This document shows positions 1 through 7,909 of a stretch of DNA of 64,000 nt, piece by piece. Origin of the DNA: Prevotella sp. UBA2725 (GTDB taxonomy: Bacteria; Bacteroidota; Bacteroidia; Bacteroidales; Bacteroidaceae); contig DEKJ01000051.1 of NCBI GenBank assembly GCA_002353825.1, positions 13,480 through 77,479 on the forward strand, written 5' to 3'. A program made the translations under genes and the position numbers. The notes beneath the pieces were generated by a model, which saw nothing but the letters and a program-made list of their open reading frames with translations, had not been told where the DNA came from and searched no databases. Within the stretch, counting starts at the first letter, position 1. Each line of letters starts with the position of its first letter.

Positions 1-364
1 TATACAAAAATTCAATATTGGACTTATGTTATAATTATAACTGATTGATATTCAATATAATAATTGGTTTTTAAGAACACAATAAATGAACTTGTTTCAA
101 AACTATAAATATACAAAATTTATGCAGTATTGCGCTTTTTCATACGATTCTGCTTACAGATCTCTATCCCAAGTTCCAAATTCGGCGTAAGTCCTTTATT
201 TACAAGGGATATTTTGTATTTTTAGAAAGGAAATTCGGAACGGAAAACAACAATTATTCTAACTCTCAATTTCAATTTGTAAATAAAACAAATTTACATT
301 TTCAAAACTGCTTTTTTGTATAATCTTGCATATTACTCGTTAGGAGCAATAAATGGTAGAAACT
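1..364. other. AT-rich gene-free stretch
   Basis: This stretch is strongly A+T rich and holds no open frame of useful length on either strand. It lies beyond the 3' end of the truncated metallo-hydrolase gene that begins the annotated part of the window. I see no clear terminator hairpin or convincing promoter box in it. The gene to its left, if any, lies outside the window. Confidence 0.5.
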
Positions 365-784
365 TTAGCAATTTTGAGGTAGCAGAGGTATAACTTCCAG
401 ATCATCCGGCACATAGATATTGCCTTTGAAAAGTTCTCCTGCCTCGGCGGCGTAACGTTCCCGGCGAAGAGCTAGATCTGTATCCTCTGTATGATAAAGG
501 ATGAGATTCTTGACGTGGAGGAACGCCGCGTTCCTGCTATGGCCCATCATCCGAATAATCCAAACGGCACCGGGGATATGATCGGTATGGGCATGGGAGA
601 CGAACACCGCATCAAGCTCATCCAGCCCAATCTCCGCTTTTTCGAGCTGACATAGGATGCCATTGCCGCCACCGCCGTCAACGAGCAGTGTCGTTTTCTG
701 TGCGTGGAGGGTATAACAGGTGTTGTAGCAGTGTGTCGTCACGGCTTCCCCTGTCCCAAGCATGATGATTTTTTCGCTAGTCAT
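365..784 (-). pseudogene. RNase Z-like MBL-fold hydrolase, internally deleted (copy 1)
   Basis: This 139-residue frame keeps the start of an RNase Z/ElaC-like metallo-beta-lactamase protein, including GTGEA near the N terminus and the metal motif SHAHTDH, and its C-terminal end with LILYHTED. It lacks about 130 residues between them, judged against the intact 270-residue paralogue at 14,903-15,715. The lost part contains the FLGDEP and HEAFC metal and active-site motifs, so the product should be inactive. The deletion is in frame: the text reads from MMGH directly into the LHVKN segment. It lies 6 bp after a seven-codon remnant of the AbiEii toxin and downstream of abiEi copy 1, the same order as in copy 2. 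It is probably a relic. Confidence 0.8.
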
Positions 785-790
785 CTTACA

Positions 791-814
791 TTACTCAAAG
801 ATGCCATTGCTCAT
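791..814 (-). pseudogene. Seven-codon remnant of an AbiEii toxin gene
   Basis: After abiEi copy 1, the ATGA overlap that starts the toxin gene in copy 2 (7,909) is preserved, but here the frame reads only MSNGIFE then stop. In copy 2 the toxin starts MSNDIF and ends IIFE. A 7-bp direct repeat, AAAGATG, occurs at 7,088-7,094 and 7,892-7,898 of copy 2, and collapsing it gives this remnant exactly, in frame. This is seen directly; recombination between the short repeats is the inferred mechanism. Confidence 0.8.
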
Positions 815-1437
815 TTCTTCATATAATTTATGAGGGTTTGTATTGATCCGGCCTTCTTACCGACCTTGACATATTGTTCGAAGACTGTAATATCCATATT
901 CTTGAAATCTTCGATTTCCATTCGAATATCATCTTCGAGATAGGTCTCCACGTCCTTCTTGTAGCGCAGGTTCACGCCGGGAGAGTTTGCAATAAGGTCA
1001 CAGAGAGCTTTTTCGGGAGAGGCCATAATAAAGGCATACTGCTTTTTGTTTATACTTGTCAGGCCAATAGGAAAAGCCTCACGGTTGATGAACATATAGT
1101 CAAACTGGCCAAATGGAGTATCGAACGACCTTGCATGTTTTACTGTCATCGACTGGGTAAGGTAAACAGCTTCGGGAATGAGACCGTAGTAGCGGAGTGC
1201 AGTTGACATAGAAACATAGGACGGCGCATAGAGTGCATTTGCGATAAGTTCGGTAGATATTACAGTTTCACTTATTTCTGGGTTCACCACATAAAGTCCT
1301 TTCTTGAGCCTGATGATCTTCTTTTCATGCTCAAGATTGCGGACCTTCTGGCGGGTCGCCTTTATGTCCGGATAGAGAGAAGCTATCGTTTCTGTACTGA
1401 CCGGAATGTTTCCGAATTGCTCTATCTTTGTGATCAT
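811..1437 (-). CDS. abiEi: AbiEi-type antitoxin/transcription regulator (copy 1, orphan)
   Basis: This 208-residue protein looks like the antitoxin of type IV (AbiE) toxin-antitoxin systems: an N-terminal winged-helix region (about residues 1-65, with KATRQKVRNLEHEKKIIRLK) and the C-terminal AbiEi domain carrying ASPEKALCDLI. In the family the first domain binds the operon promoter and the second neutralises the nucleotidyltransferase toxin. It differs from copy 2 (7,906-8,532) at only three residues. Its cognate toxin gene has been deleted here, leaving a solo antitoxin that could still repress or protect against the copy 2 toxin; that is inference. A -7 box lies 5 bases before the ATG, so the mRNA may be leaderless. 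Confidence 0.85.
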   Translation of the reverse strand: MITKIEQFGNIPVSTETIASLYPDIKATRQKVRNLEHEKKIIRLKKGLYVVNPEISETVISTELIANALYAPSYVSMSTALRYYGLIPEAVYLTQSMTVKHARSFDTPFGQFDYMFINREAFPIGLTSINKKQYAFIMASPEKALCDLIANSPGVNLRYKKDVETYLEDDIRMEIEDFKNMDITVFEQYVKVGKKAGSIQTLINYMKK

Positions 1438-1441
1438 GTTG

Positions 1442-1498
1442 CAAAGATAGTAAAATTTTGAACAGCAAACTAATATTTTTATGTTTTTCTGTTCAAAA
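1442..1498 (-). promoter_or_regulatory. abiE promoter and inverted-repeat operator (copy 1)
   Basis: Read on the minus strand, TATCTTTG (1,449-1,442) is a good Bacteroidota -7 box, and the abiEi ATG begins four bases after it, which predicts a leaderless transcript. A perfect 10-bp inverted repeat, TTTTGAACAG (1,456-1,465) and CTGTTCAAAA (1,489-1,498), covers the region upstream of the box. AbiEi proteins are known to autoregulate through inverted repeats, so this is the likely operator. The same arrangement is repeated at copy 2. Confidence 0.65.
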
Positions 1499-1653
1499 AT
1501 TGTCTTTTCTAAGTTTGTAGCTGGTCCTTATCACCTATGAAGTCTCTCCATTACCATCCGTGTCAGCTTCCGTAGCTTCACGCCCCACCGCGGAGCAATG
1601 AGCAACCGAGAAGGACTTTCGCTGACAAAACGCTCGAAGGCGATGTCGTTTTT

Positions 1654-2574
1654 TTATCGGCACATCATCTTTATAGCAATCTCCACAAGTGGTATGGAGC
1701 ATATTGACAGCACCGTTGTCATGAACGTTATCTCGGTCATCAGTCTTGAGTCACGCTCGTACTTCATGCAGAACATCGTACCGAAGGCAGCGACAGGCAT
1801 GGCGATGACGGTAGTGTTGATATCGTTGACGAGCTCGTTGACATTACAAGCCTTGAAAATGAGATAGATACAGAGAGGAACGACGAAAAGACGGAGAGCT
1901 GTGGTCACGTATACTTTTCCGTGAGTGAGCATCTTCCGCATGCTGATGCCTGCCAGGGATGAACCGATTACAAGCAGTGAGCCGGGGACAGTGATATTGC
2001 CGACCATAGTGACGGGCTGGCTGATGGCTTGAGACACGTGAAAGCCGAAGACGACAATGATTGTTGCGACATAAGCCGCAAGCATCATCGGGCTCAAGAG
2101 CATCTTCCACTTGAAACTGCCGCGGGAATGTTCTCCTTTGACGAGCATGACACCGGCCGTGAAGATAAAGAAGGTATTGGGCATGTTGAGCAAGGCAGCA
2201 TAGAAGATGGCCTGGGGGCCAAAGATACTTGCCACGATGGGGTAACCGATGAACCCGACATTGCCGAACATAATGCAGAAGCCTATCATCCCTTGCTCAA
2301 GCGTGTCTTTGCTGATCAGTTTCGGCACGGTGAAGGCTGCAAGGGTGAGAATAAAGTAGGTGGCAAAGCCGACTCCCAACAAAGGAAGTATGTACTTAGA
2401 GTCGGGAAGTTTGTCACCCATCACCGATGAGAGTATTAGCAACGGACAGCACACGTCAATGATGAGCGAAGAAAGTCGTTTATCAAAATCTCCGCCCATC
2501 AGTCCGAAGCGGCGGAGCACATATCCTAAAACTACGATGGCAAACAAAGTCACCATCACCTGTATATCCTGCAT
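1654..2574 (-). CDS. AEC-family (auxin efflux carrier-like) permease
   Basis: This 306-residue integral membrane protein has about ten hydrophobic segments and the features of the AEC transporter family: conserved glycine/proline segments such as FGNVGFIGYPI around residue 105 and PVAAFGTMF near the C terminus. Bacterial members export or exchange small organic anions such as malate; the substrate here cannot be read from sequence. It starts two bases after the stop of the upstream ATPase gene (2,577-3,929), so the two are probably co-transcribed. Its last ~60 codons are duplicated at 8,749-8,935, which marks this locus as the source of a segmental duplication. Confidence 0.8.
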   Translation of the reverse strand: MQDIQVMVTLFAIVVLGYVLRRFGLMGGDFDKRLSSLIIDVCCPLLILSSVMGDKLPDSKYILPLLGVGFATYFILTLAAFTVPKLISKDTLEQGMIGFCIMFGNVGFIGYPIVASIFGPQAIFYAALLNMPNTFFIFTAGVMLVKGEHSRGSFKWKMLLSPMMLAAYVATIIVVFGFHVSQAISQPVTMVGNITVPGSLLVIGSSLAGISMRKMLTHGKVYVTTALRLFVVPLCIYLIFKACNVNELVNDINTTVIAMPVAAFGTMFCMKYERDSRLMTEITFMTTVLSICSIPLVEIAIKMMCR

Positions 2575-2576
2575 AA

Positions 2577-3929
2577 CTATTTCAGATCTTGGACATCTAC
2601 TCTGTATATGAGCGGTGTCATCACTTTCTTCTTTATGAACATTGTCATGTAAATGGGTAAATATAGGATTCTCCCCTTTACAGAAATATTGTCATTACAG
2701 AGCACATAGGCTTTCTGAATGTCATAATCAGCATTCTGCATGACGTTGGACAATGCATTGTGGCGCTCATAGTCTTTTCCGGACTTGACTTCTATCGGGA
2801 CGACATGGCTGTCCTGCTCAATGACGAAATCCAATTCTCCCTGTTTCTTACTGTTGAAATAGTAAAGATCGTCAAAGCCATGGGCATACAGTTCCTGAGC
2901 AACATAGTTCTCGAACACCGATCCGAAATTTATGGTATTGTCTCCGGAGAGTATCTTCAGCTGAAGGCCATCGGCATACTGACTGGCCAACAACCCCACA
3001 TCGTTCTGAAACAGCTTGAACAGATTACGCAGCCGGGAGAGCTTCAATGGTATTACGGGCTCCTCCACGTTATAGGTAGGAAGGGCCACTCCGGCATGCT
3101 TCAACCACAGGAAACTGCTCTCATAGCGGTTGAATTTGGCATTCTCGTTCAACTTCTTCAGTATAAACCTCTTGTTCTTGGCATTGAGTTCCGAAGGTAT
3201 CAGGTCGAAGATGTCGTCAAGATAGAGTTTCTCTTGTGGATCATATTTGGAGATATCAACCTTGTAGAGTCTGATAATAGCCTGTTGCTCTGCCAATACG
3301 TCCTGAATATTATTGGTATCAAGATACTTCTGCACGGCAGCCGGCATTCCGCCAACGACAAGATAGAGCCTGAAGAGTTCCATCATCCGCTTGTGAACGA
3401 CCTCATCGACAGCCTTGCGGCCTTCGAAGCTATCGCGCAGGCTGTCTATAATCCTTGATGAAACGCCTATGGCACTGGCGAATTCCTCAAAGTCAAGCGG
3501 GTACATTTTCCAGATATCCATATAACCGACAGGAGCTGATACAATATCTTTCAGCTCTACGCCAAGGAGAGAGCCGCTCAGGATATAACGGTAGCTTCCC
3601 TCATCAACAAGAAACTTTATGGCGGTCACCAGTTCCGGACACTCCTGTACTTCGTCAAAGAATATCAGCGTATCGTCCTTGATCAACTTCTGTGTTGTAA
3701 AGGCGCTTAGGCGCAGGAGGATTGAGTCACTGCCATCAGCTCCCCGGAAGATTGACTTTGCTTCCGGGGTCCTTATGAAGTTTATCTCAATAAAGCTCTT
3801 GAAATGGCTCTTACCAAACTCTCTGATAGTGAAAGTCTTTCCAACCTGACGGGCTCCGTCGATAAGCAGAGCCTTCTTCGTGCTTTTATAATAATGCTCG
3901 ATACGTGGGGTTATCTTTCTTGAAATCAT
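2577..3929 (-). CDS. AAA ATPase with DUF4143 nuclease-like C-terminus
   Basis: I place the start at 3,929 because GAGGAAT precedes that ATG; a longer frame to 4,013 has no such site. The 450-residue protein has a Walker A motif GARQVGKT (residues 25-32), a Walker B segment LIFFDEVQE, and a C-terminal DUF4143 part with GELDFVIEQ...PIEVKSGK, which resembles a PD-(D/E)XK nuclease core. This family is common in accessory regions of Bacteroidota, and its function is poorly known; defence or addiction roles have been suggested for relatives. A paralogue follows at 4,181-5,530. The gene reads into the AEC permease. Direct repeats upstream suggest autoregulation. Confidence 0.8.
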   Translation of the reverse strand: MISRKITPRIEHYYKSTKKALLIDGARQVGKTFTIREFGKSHFKSFIEINFIRTPEAKSIFRGADGSDSILLRLSAFTTQKLIKDDTLIFFDEVQECPELVTAIKFLVDEGSYRYILSGSLLGVELKDIVSAPVGYMDIWKMYPLDFEEFASAIGVSSRIIDSLRDSFEGRKAVDEVVHKRMMELFRLYLVVGGMPAAVQKYLDTNNIQDVLAEQQAIIRLYKVDISKYDPQEKLYLDDIFDLIPSELNAKNKRFILKKLNENAKFNRYESSFLWLKHAGVALPTYNVEEPVIPLKLSRLRNLFKLFQNDVGLLASQYADGLQLKILSGDNTINFGSVFENYVAQELYAHGFDDLYYFNSKKQGELDFVIEQDSHVVPIEVKSGKDYERHNALSNVMQNADYDIQKAYVLCNDNISVKGRILYLPIYMTMFIKKKVMTPLIYRVDVQDLK

Positions 3930-3950
3930 AGCTATTCCTCTTATCCATGG

Positions 3951-4016
3951 CAAAAATAAGCAATAATTTCCATTTTTCCAAGAAATTACAGAGAATATTT
4001 GCCGTTTTTCCAAGAA
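3951..4016 (-). promoter_or_regulatory. Promoter of first DUF4143 ATPase with two direct repeats
   Basis: On the minus strand TATTTTTG (3,958-3,951) matches the -7 box. Upstream of it the 12-mer TTCTTGGAAAAA occurs twice (3,973-3,984 and 4,005-4,016), 32 bp apart, about three helical turns. Two direct repeats on one DNA face look like a regulator site. Between 4,028 and 4,082 a 19-bp unit beginning GTACCAGCTCCTC is also repeated; its role is unknown. Confidence 0.45.
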
Positions 4017-4180
4017 TTAGCGTAGTGGACCTTCCGAGTAGACTGTACCAGCTCCTCGGAGTTGTACCAGCTCCTCAGAGTAGACACTAAAAATAATCTT
4101 TGATATTATTATTTTCTAAAAGTTTTCGAGGATACAAATGAGTTTATTCCACATTTTTTCGAGGATTAAAACGCACACAT

Positions 4181-5530
4181 TTACTCAAGGATAACCTGTT
4201 GGTCCTGCGGTTTCAAGCACATGATATAATAGATGGGCAGATAGGTGATACCATCTTTAACTTCAACCTTCTGAGCATTTGACATAACGAAGGCCTCATG
4301 GATATTATACTCCTTTACGCTCAAGAAGTTATCCAAAGCGCTGTGGACCTTGTAATCTTTTCCAGACTTTATCTCTATTGGAAGAACGGATAAGTTGGCC
4401 ATGTCATCGATGAGGTAATCCACCTCGCCATTCTTCTTGTTGTCATAGTAATAAAGTTGGAAGCCATGAGCCTTCAGTTCCTGGGCTACTACCGTTTCAT
4501 ACACAGAACCAAGATTAATGCTTGGAATGTCCTCCATGATAGCCTTAATGTTAGTTCCAAAGAAGATATTTGTCAGCAGGCCGACGTCATTCATATACAG
4601 TTTCAGCAGGTTCTTGCCGCTGTTCTCTATCAATGGGAAACTTGGCTTGCTGATGGCTTTCACCTCCAGAGTGATACCGGACGAGATAAGATAATCAAAT
4701 TCCTCGGCATAATCTGACATTCTCTTGCCAACCTTATTTTCAATATCCTTGGCAACTACGCGCTTTTTCTTATTCTCAAGGTTGGACGGTACCATTTCAT
4801 AGATACGTTGGATTTTCAGCCGACCATGGCTGTCCTCATATCTTGAAGCATCAACACCATAAAGATGATGGATGTCCTCCTGGATCTTTCTCACCTTAGT
4901 GATATTCTTAGTTGCTAGGAATTCATTTACAGCATCGGGCAATCCACCCACAAGAAGATACTTTCTGAAAAGATCCATCAGCTTGGCGTGTATGGGCTCC
5001 GGCATTGCCTTCCGCTGGGCATAATTCTTCTGCACAGTTTCCAAAACGAGATTCCCCATGCCGTTAGCTATTAAGAATTCCTCGAAATCAAGCGGGTACA
5101 TGTGCTTGATCTCTATGCTGCCAAGAGGAATGGAGGATGTTGTCTTTAGTGTCACTCCAAGCAGCGATCCACTGGCAATGTAGGTAAACTTATCATCTTC
5201 CCGCAAGAACTTCAGTAAGGTGATGAGATGATCGTAGGCCTGTATCTCATCGAGGAAGACAAGTGTATTTTCCTTTTGCTGCATCTTATCCCCGGCAATG
5301 GAACTCAAAGCCAGATAGAAGTCATCTACCGTCTTGGCTTCCGCAAAGATCCTGTCACCGACCTTGTCTGTTTCCATATTCACCTCAATATAGTTGGGAA
5401 AAAGTTTCTTGCCTACTTCCCTTATTATATAGGACTTCCCTATTTGGCGTGCGCCATCCACGACAAGGATCTTGTCAGACCCTGACTGCAAGTGATTTGC
5501 GATATACGCTTCTATCTTTCTAAACAGCAT
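4181..5530 (-). CDS. AAA ATPase with DUF4143 nuclease-like C-terminus (second)
   Basis: This 449-residue protein is a paralogue of the neighbour at 2,577-3,929. It has Walker A GARQIGKS (residues 26-33), Walker B TLVFLDEIQ, and the C-terminal GEVDYLIDD...LPIEIKSGK motif of the DUF4143 region. Such proteins combine an ATPase with a probable PD-(D/E)XK fold and occur mostly in accessory islands; no reaction is established. It has its own promoter with three copies of an 11-bp repeat, so it is probably transcribed and regulated separately from the first copy. Confidence 0.8.
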   Translation of the reverse strand: MLFRKIEAYIANHLQSGSDKILVVDGARQIGKSYIIREVGKKLFPNYIEVNMETDKVGDRIFAEAKTVDDFYLALSSIAGDKMQQKENTLVFLDEIQAYDHLITLLKFLREDDKFTYIASGSLLGVTLKTTSSIPLGSIEIKHMYPLDFEEFLIANGMGNLVLETVQKNYAQRKAMPEPIHAKLMDLFRKYLLVGGLPDAVNEFLATKNITKVRKIQEDIHHLYGVDASRYEDSHGRLKIQRIYEMVPSNLENKKKRVVAKDIENKVGKRMSDYAEEFDYLISSGITLEVKAISKPSFPLIENSGKNLLKLYMNDVGLLTNIFFGTNIKAIMEDIPSINLGSVYETVVAQELKAHGFQLYYYDNKKNGEVDYLIDDMANLSVLPIEIKSGKDYKVHSALDNFLSVKEYNIHEAFVMSNAQKVEVKDGITYLPIYYIMCLKPQDQQVILE

Positions 5531-5533
5531 ATT

Positions 5534-5610
5534 TACACTTTTCCTTTAAAATTAGTACTGCAAAAATACACTTTTCCTATGATATAGACAAGTAAATATC
5601 ACACTTTTCT
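5534..5610 (-). promoter_or_regulatory. Promoter of second DUF4143 ATPase with three direct repeats
   Basis: The 11-mer TACACTTTTCC (plus-strand reading) is present at 5,534-5,544 and 5,568-5,578, with a near copy CACACTTTTCT at 5,600-5,610; the spacing is 34 and 32 bp. A -7 box, TATTTTTG on the minus strand, lies at 5,567-5,560 directly beside the middle copy. The first copy lies just upstream of the start codon. This arrangement suggests that a regulator, perhaps the gene product itself, occludes the promoter. That is inference from spacing only. Confidence 0.45.
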
Positions 5611-5990
5611 TTATTCGTAAGCTGACATTCTATCACTATTTATCTTTATCCCGAGAAAATCTATTTTCAAAGCTTAGCGTGTTTTCCGGATGTAACGGGC
5701 GTTCAACGCTGAAAAGGCTGATGAATACTACACTCAGCGATGTTCAAGTGAGCCGAAAAGTCGAACAGCCGCAAACAAAAAGGCACGGATCCCAACATCC
5801 CGCTCAAATATCGAACAAGGCATTACGGGAAATTACTGTCCATTATCTTTATAAAATGTTATATATTAGACAATTATAAGTATTACAGTTATTACAAGGA
5901 AAATGGTGGGTAAGGGATAGCGAAAATATTTTTTTCAAGGTGGGAAACCAAAAATTGAGGTAGGAAACCACGTATTCGGAATCTTTTTGC
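5611..5990. other. Gene-free stretch left of the candidate RNA
   Basis: I find no convincing gene in these 380 bases. A 66-codon frame on the plus strand (5,679-5,879) has no recognisable family, no ribosome-binding site and a composition that looks non-coding. Two copies of the motif GGAAACC (5,943-5,949 and 5,963-5,969) near the right end recur in the candidate RNA that follows. Confidence 0.4.
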
Positions 5991-6388
5991 TATCTTTGCA
6001 GCGTAAAGGTTGTATGGATACAACTTTTTCGGCAGCGTTGACCCCTGCCGGACTTTACGAGTCGGTCTTTCCATGGCAGGGAATCATTCATCTCCTTCAG
6101 CCATGTGATTCATGATAAAAACCCTACAAAATCCTCTAATTTACGGGGCAAGGAAAGGAAATCGCCATAGGCGGCGTTTGGTTTCCCATTTTCGCTTCTG
6201 GGAAACCAAAATTTACTTGAAGTAGGACATCAAGATTATGAAGATTTCTCGCCGGGAAACCGCATAAACACTAGGTTCCCGAAGGTTCGGCCAGTCGGAC
6301 ATAACAGGACTATCCGTCCTAACGCCCCCAAAGGTTGACCCCATGCGAGTCACAACGATAAGGATGTCAATCAATGGCATCCTTTTTG
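5991..6388 (+). ncRNA. Candidate structured noncoding RNA
   Basis: A -7 box TATCTTTG (5,991-5,998) predicts a start near 6,002. There the sequence folds as a compact three-way junction: P1 CGTAAAG 6,002-6,008 with CTTTACG 6,053-6,059; P2 GTTGTA 6,009-6,014 with TACAAC 6,019-6,024; P3 CGGCAG 6,030-6,035 with CTGCCG 6,045-6,050. Downstream are two crossing pairings (CATGGC/GCCATG and GAATCA/TGATTC between 6,072 and 6,111), a perfect 12-bp hairpin (6,177-6,188 with 6,199-6,210), and AGGAC/GTCCT (6,306-6,320). It ends with an AAGGATG/CATCCTT hairpin followed by Ts. No good reading frame spans it. The fold is seen in sequence; transcription and function are inferred. The 9-mer GTTGACCCC occurs in the P3 loop and again at 6,334. 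No -33 box is obvious. Confidence 0.55.
6360..6388 (+). terminator. Rho-independent terminator of the candidate RNA
   Basis: AAGGATG (6,360-6,366) pairs with CATCCTT (6,378-6,384) across an 11-base loop and is followed by a run of Ts on the plus strand. It overlaps the 3' end of the truncated metallo-hydrolase gene that converges on it from the right. Confidence 0.6.
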
Positions 6389-7075
6389 ATAGAGAATGAG
6401 GTTCTTGACGTGGAGGGACGACGCATTCCTGCCGGCATCCAAGGCTGTGCTATGCCGCTTTTCATATGGCCTTAACTTCTCCCGATCCGCATAAAGACAG
6501 AACACCTCGTGCATCAGCCAGTCAGAACCAAGAACTATCTGTCTGTTTGCCTCATTGAACGGCTCATCACCGAGGAAAGAAACAGTCGTCCCACTGGGCA
6601 TGATGGCATGAAAGCCGAACTGCTTTTCCTTCATGGAATGGATATCGAAGCATTGCAGATGAATGGCACCGACATCAAACTTCTCGCCATCCTCCAGAGT
6701 GCAGAAATCAACTGTATCCTTTAATCGGTCGATATTCGCTGCATTGAATGTAAGACTAATGATTGTCTTCAGCGTATGGATGACCTTGTCATTGCCGAAG
6801 ACTCGGACACGATGGCCCTTGTTATTTCTATATCCCATCATCCGGATAATCCAAACGGCACCGAGGATATGATCAGTGTGGGCATGGGAGACGAACATGG
6901 CATCAAGCTCATCCAGCCCAACACCTGCTTTTTCAAGCTGACATAGGATGCCATTGCCGCCACCGCCGTCAACGAGCAGTGTCGTGTTCTGTGCGTGGAG
7001 GGTAAAACAGGTGTTGTAGCAGTGTGTCGCCACGGCTTCCCCTGTCCCAAGCATGATGATTTTTTCGCCAGTCAT
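6371..7075 (-). pseudogene. RNase Z-like MBL-fold hydrolase, C-terminally truncated (copy 2)
   Basis: This 234-residue frame matches the intact paralogue (14,903-15,715) from the N terminus through SHAHTDH, FLGDEP, LMHEVFC and HSTALDAG, but ends at NLILYQKGCH. The intact copy continues LILYHTED and about 40 residues more, so this copy loses the histidine that corresponds to the last metal ligand of RNase Z. It may be inactive. It starts 6 bp after the AbiEii stop, so it would be the third gene of the AbiE operon. The new C terminus is encoded by the terminator of the convergent candidate RNA, which places the breakpoint near 6,388. Confidence 0.75.
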
Positions 7076-7081
7076 CTTACA

Positions 7082-7909
7082 TTACTCAAAGATGATCATC
7101 GTTGCAAGCTGAAGAAAATAATCATTCGACCATATGTCCATGTCTTTGGAGTTCTTAATAAATGGTGTAACATCAGATTTCACCTGATTGATATCTGCTG
7201 TAGAGAGTCTGTGCTGCAATTGCTCCATAAAACTCTCGCGGCTGATTCGTTCATTGTTGAACTGCAATGTTCTTTCCTGCAGATGATGGAAATCTAAGGG
7301 TACTCGATTTCTGACATACCACTCAAAGTCATACCAATCTCGTCCCTTAACACGGTTTTTCCATGCACGGTACACCAATGCATGCATTTTACCGGCGAAG
7401 AGGTCAGGAAGTGTAAAGCACCTGGTCATAAATGACTGTGGCAAAAGCAACAGCTTCTGCTCAGTCTTAAAGCCTAAGGGTGGCTGAGTATCTACCTCTA
7501 TCTTGATCTTGATGGATTTCTCAGTCTGAAACGTTATGTCATATACATCCGTATTATCCTTTAGAAAGGCTGATTCTACTCTTCCGAAGTTCTTCTTGTC
7601 CTTCTTTTTTATCTCGACCTTTCTTCCTATCATGCCAAATTTGTCTATAATAGGCTGGAAATAGTTCGTAAAATCGAAGTTGCTGTCTGATTCCAACAAG
7701 GAGAAATCCATATCCTCACTGAAACGCTGCAAGCCGTGGAAAATCCTCAGGCATGTCCCGCCATAAAAAGCAGCGTGATTGAAGAATCCTCCATCTGACA
7801 GCCCTGCAAGGATAATCTGTTGATTAACTTCAAATATTGCGTTACGTCTCTGCTGTTCCGTCTCTATTGGGTAAGCGGAAAGCATCTGTTGAAAGATGTC
7901 GTTGCTCAT
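7082..7909 (-). CDS. abiEii: AbiEii-type nucleotidyltransferase toxin
   Basis: This 275-residue protein has the nucleotidyltransferase signature of the AbiEii/DUF1814 family: GGTCLR at residues 50-55 followed by RFSEDMDF with the two catalytic aspartates (D66, D68), and a C-terminal KMHALVYRAWKNRVKGRDWYDFEWYV segment typical of the family (shortest motif: RDWYD). Relatives such as the mycobacterial MenT toxins add nucleotides to the 3' ends of tRNAs and block translation. The start overlaps the abiEi stop as ATGA, which indicates translational coupling with the antitoxin. The gene appears intact. It is followed 6 bp later by a truncated RNase Z-like gene. Confidence 0.88.
   Translation of the reverse strand: MSNDIFQQMLSAYPIETEQQRRNAIFEVNQQIILAGLSDGGFFNHAAFYGGTCLRIFHGLQRFSEDMDFSLLESDSNFDFTNYFQPIIDKFGMIGRKVEIKKKDKKNFGRVESAFLKDNTDVYDITFQTEKSIKIKIEVDTQPPLGFKTEQKLLLLPQSFMTRCFTLPDLFAGKMHALVYRAWKNRVKGRDWYDFEWYVRNRVPLDFHHLQERTLQFNNERISRESFMEQLQHRLSTADINQVKSDVTPFIKNSKDMDIWSNDYFLQLATMIIFE

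Noticed and set aside
72..360. Possible attachment site or island end in the AT-rich left flank
   Set aside because: No tRNA, direct repeat or integrase is present to support it.
5892..6074. 60-codon minus-strand frame across the candidate RNA
   Set aside because: It has no ribosome-binding site and its sequence is fully explained by the paired stems of the RNA structure.
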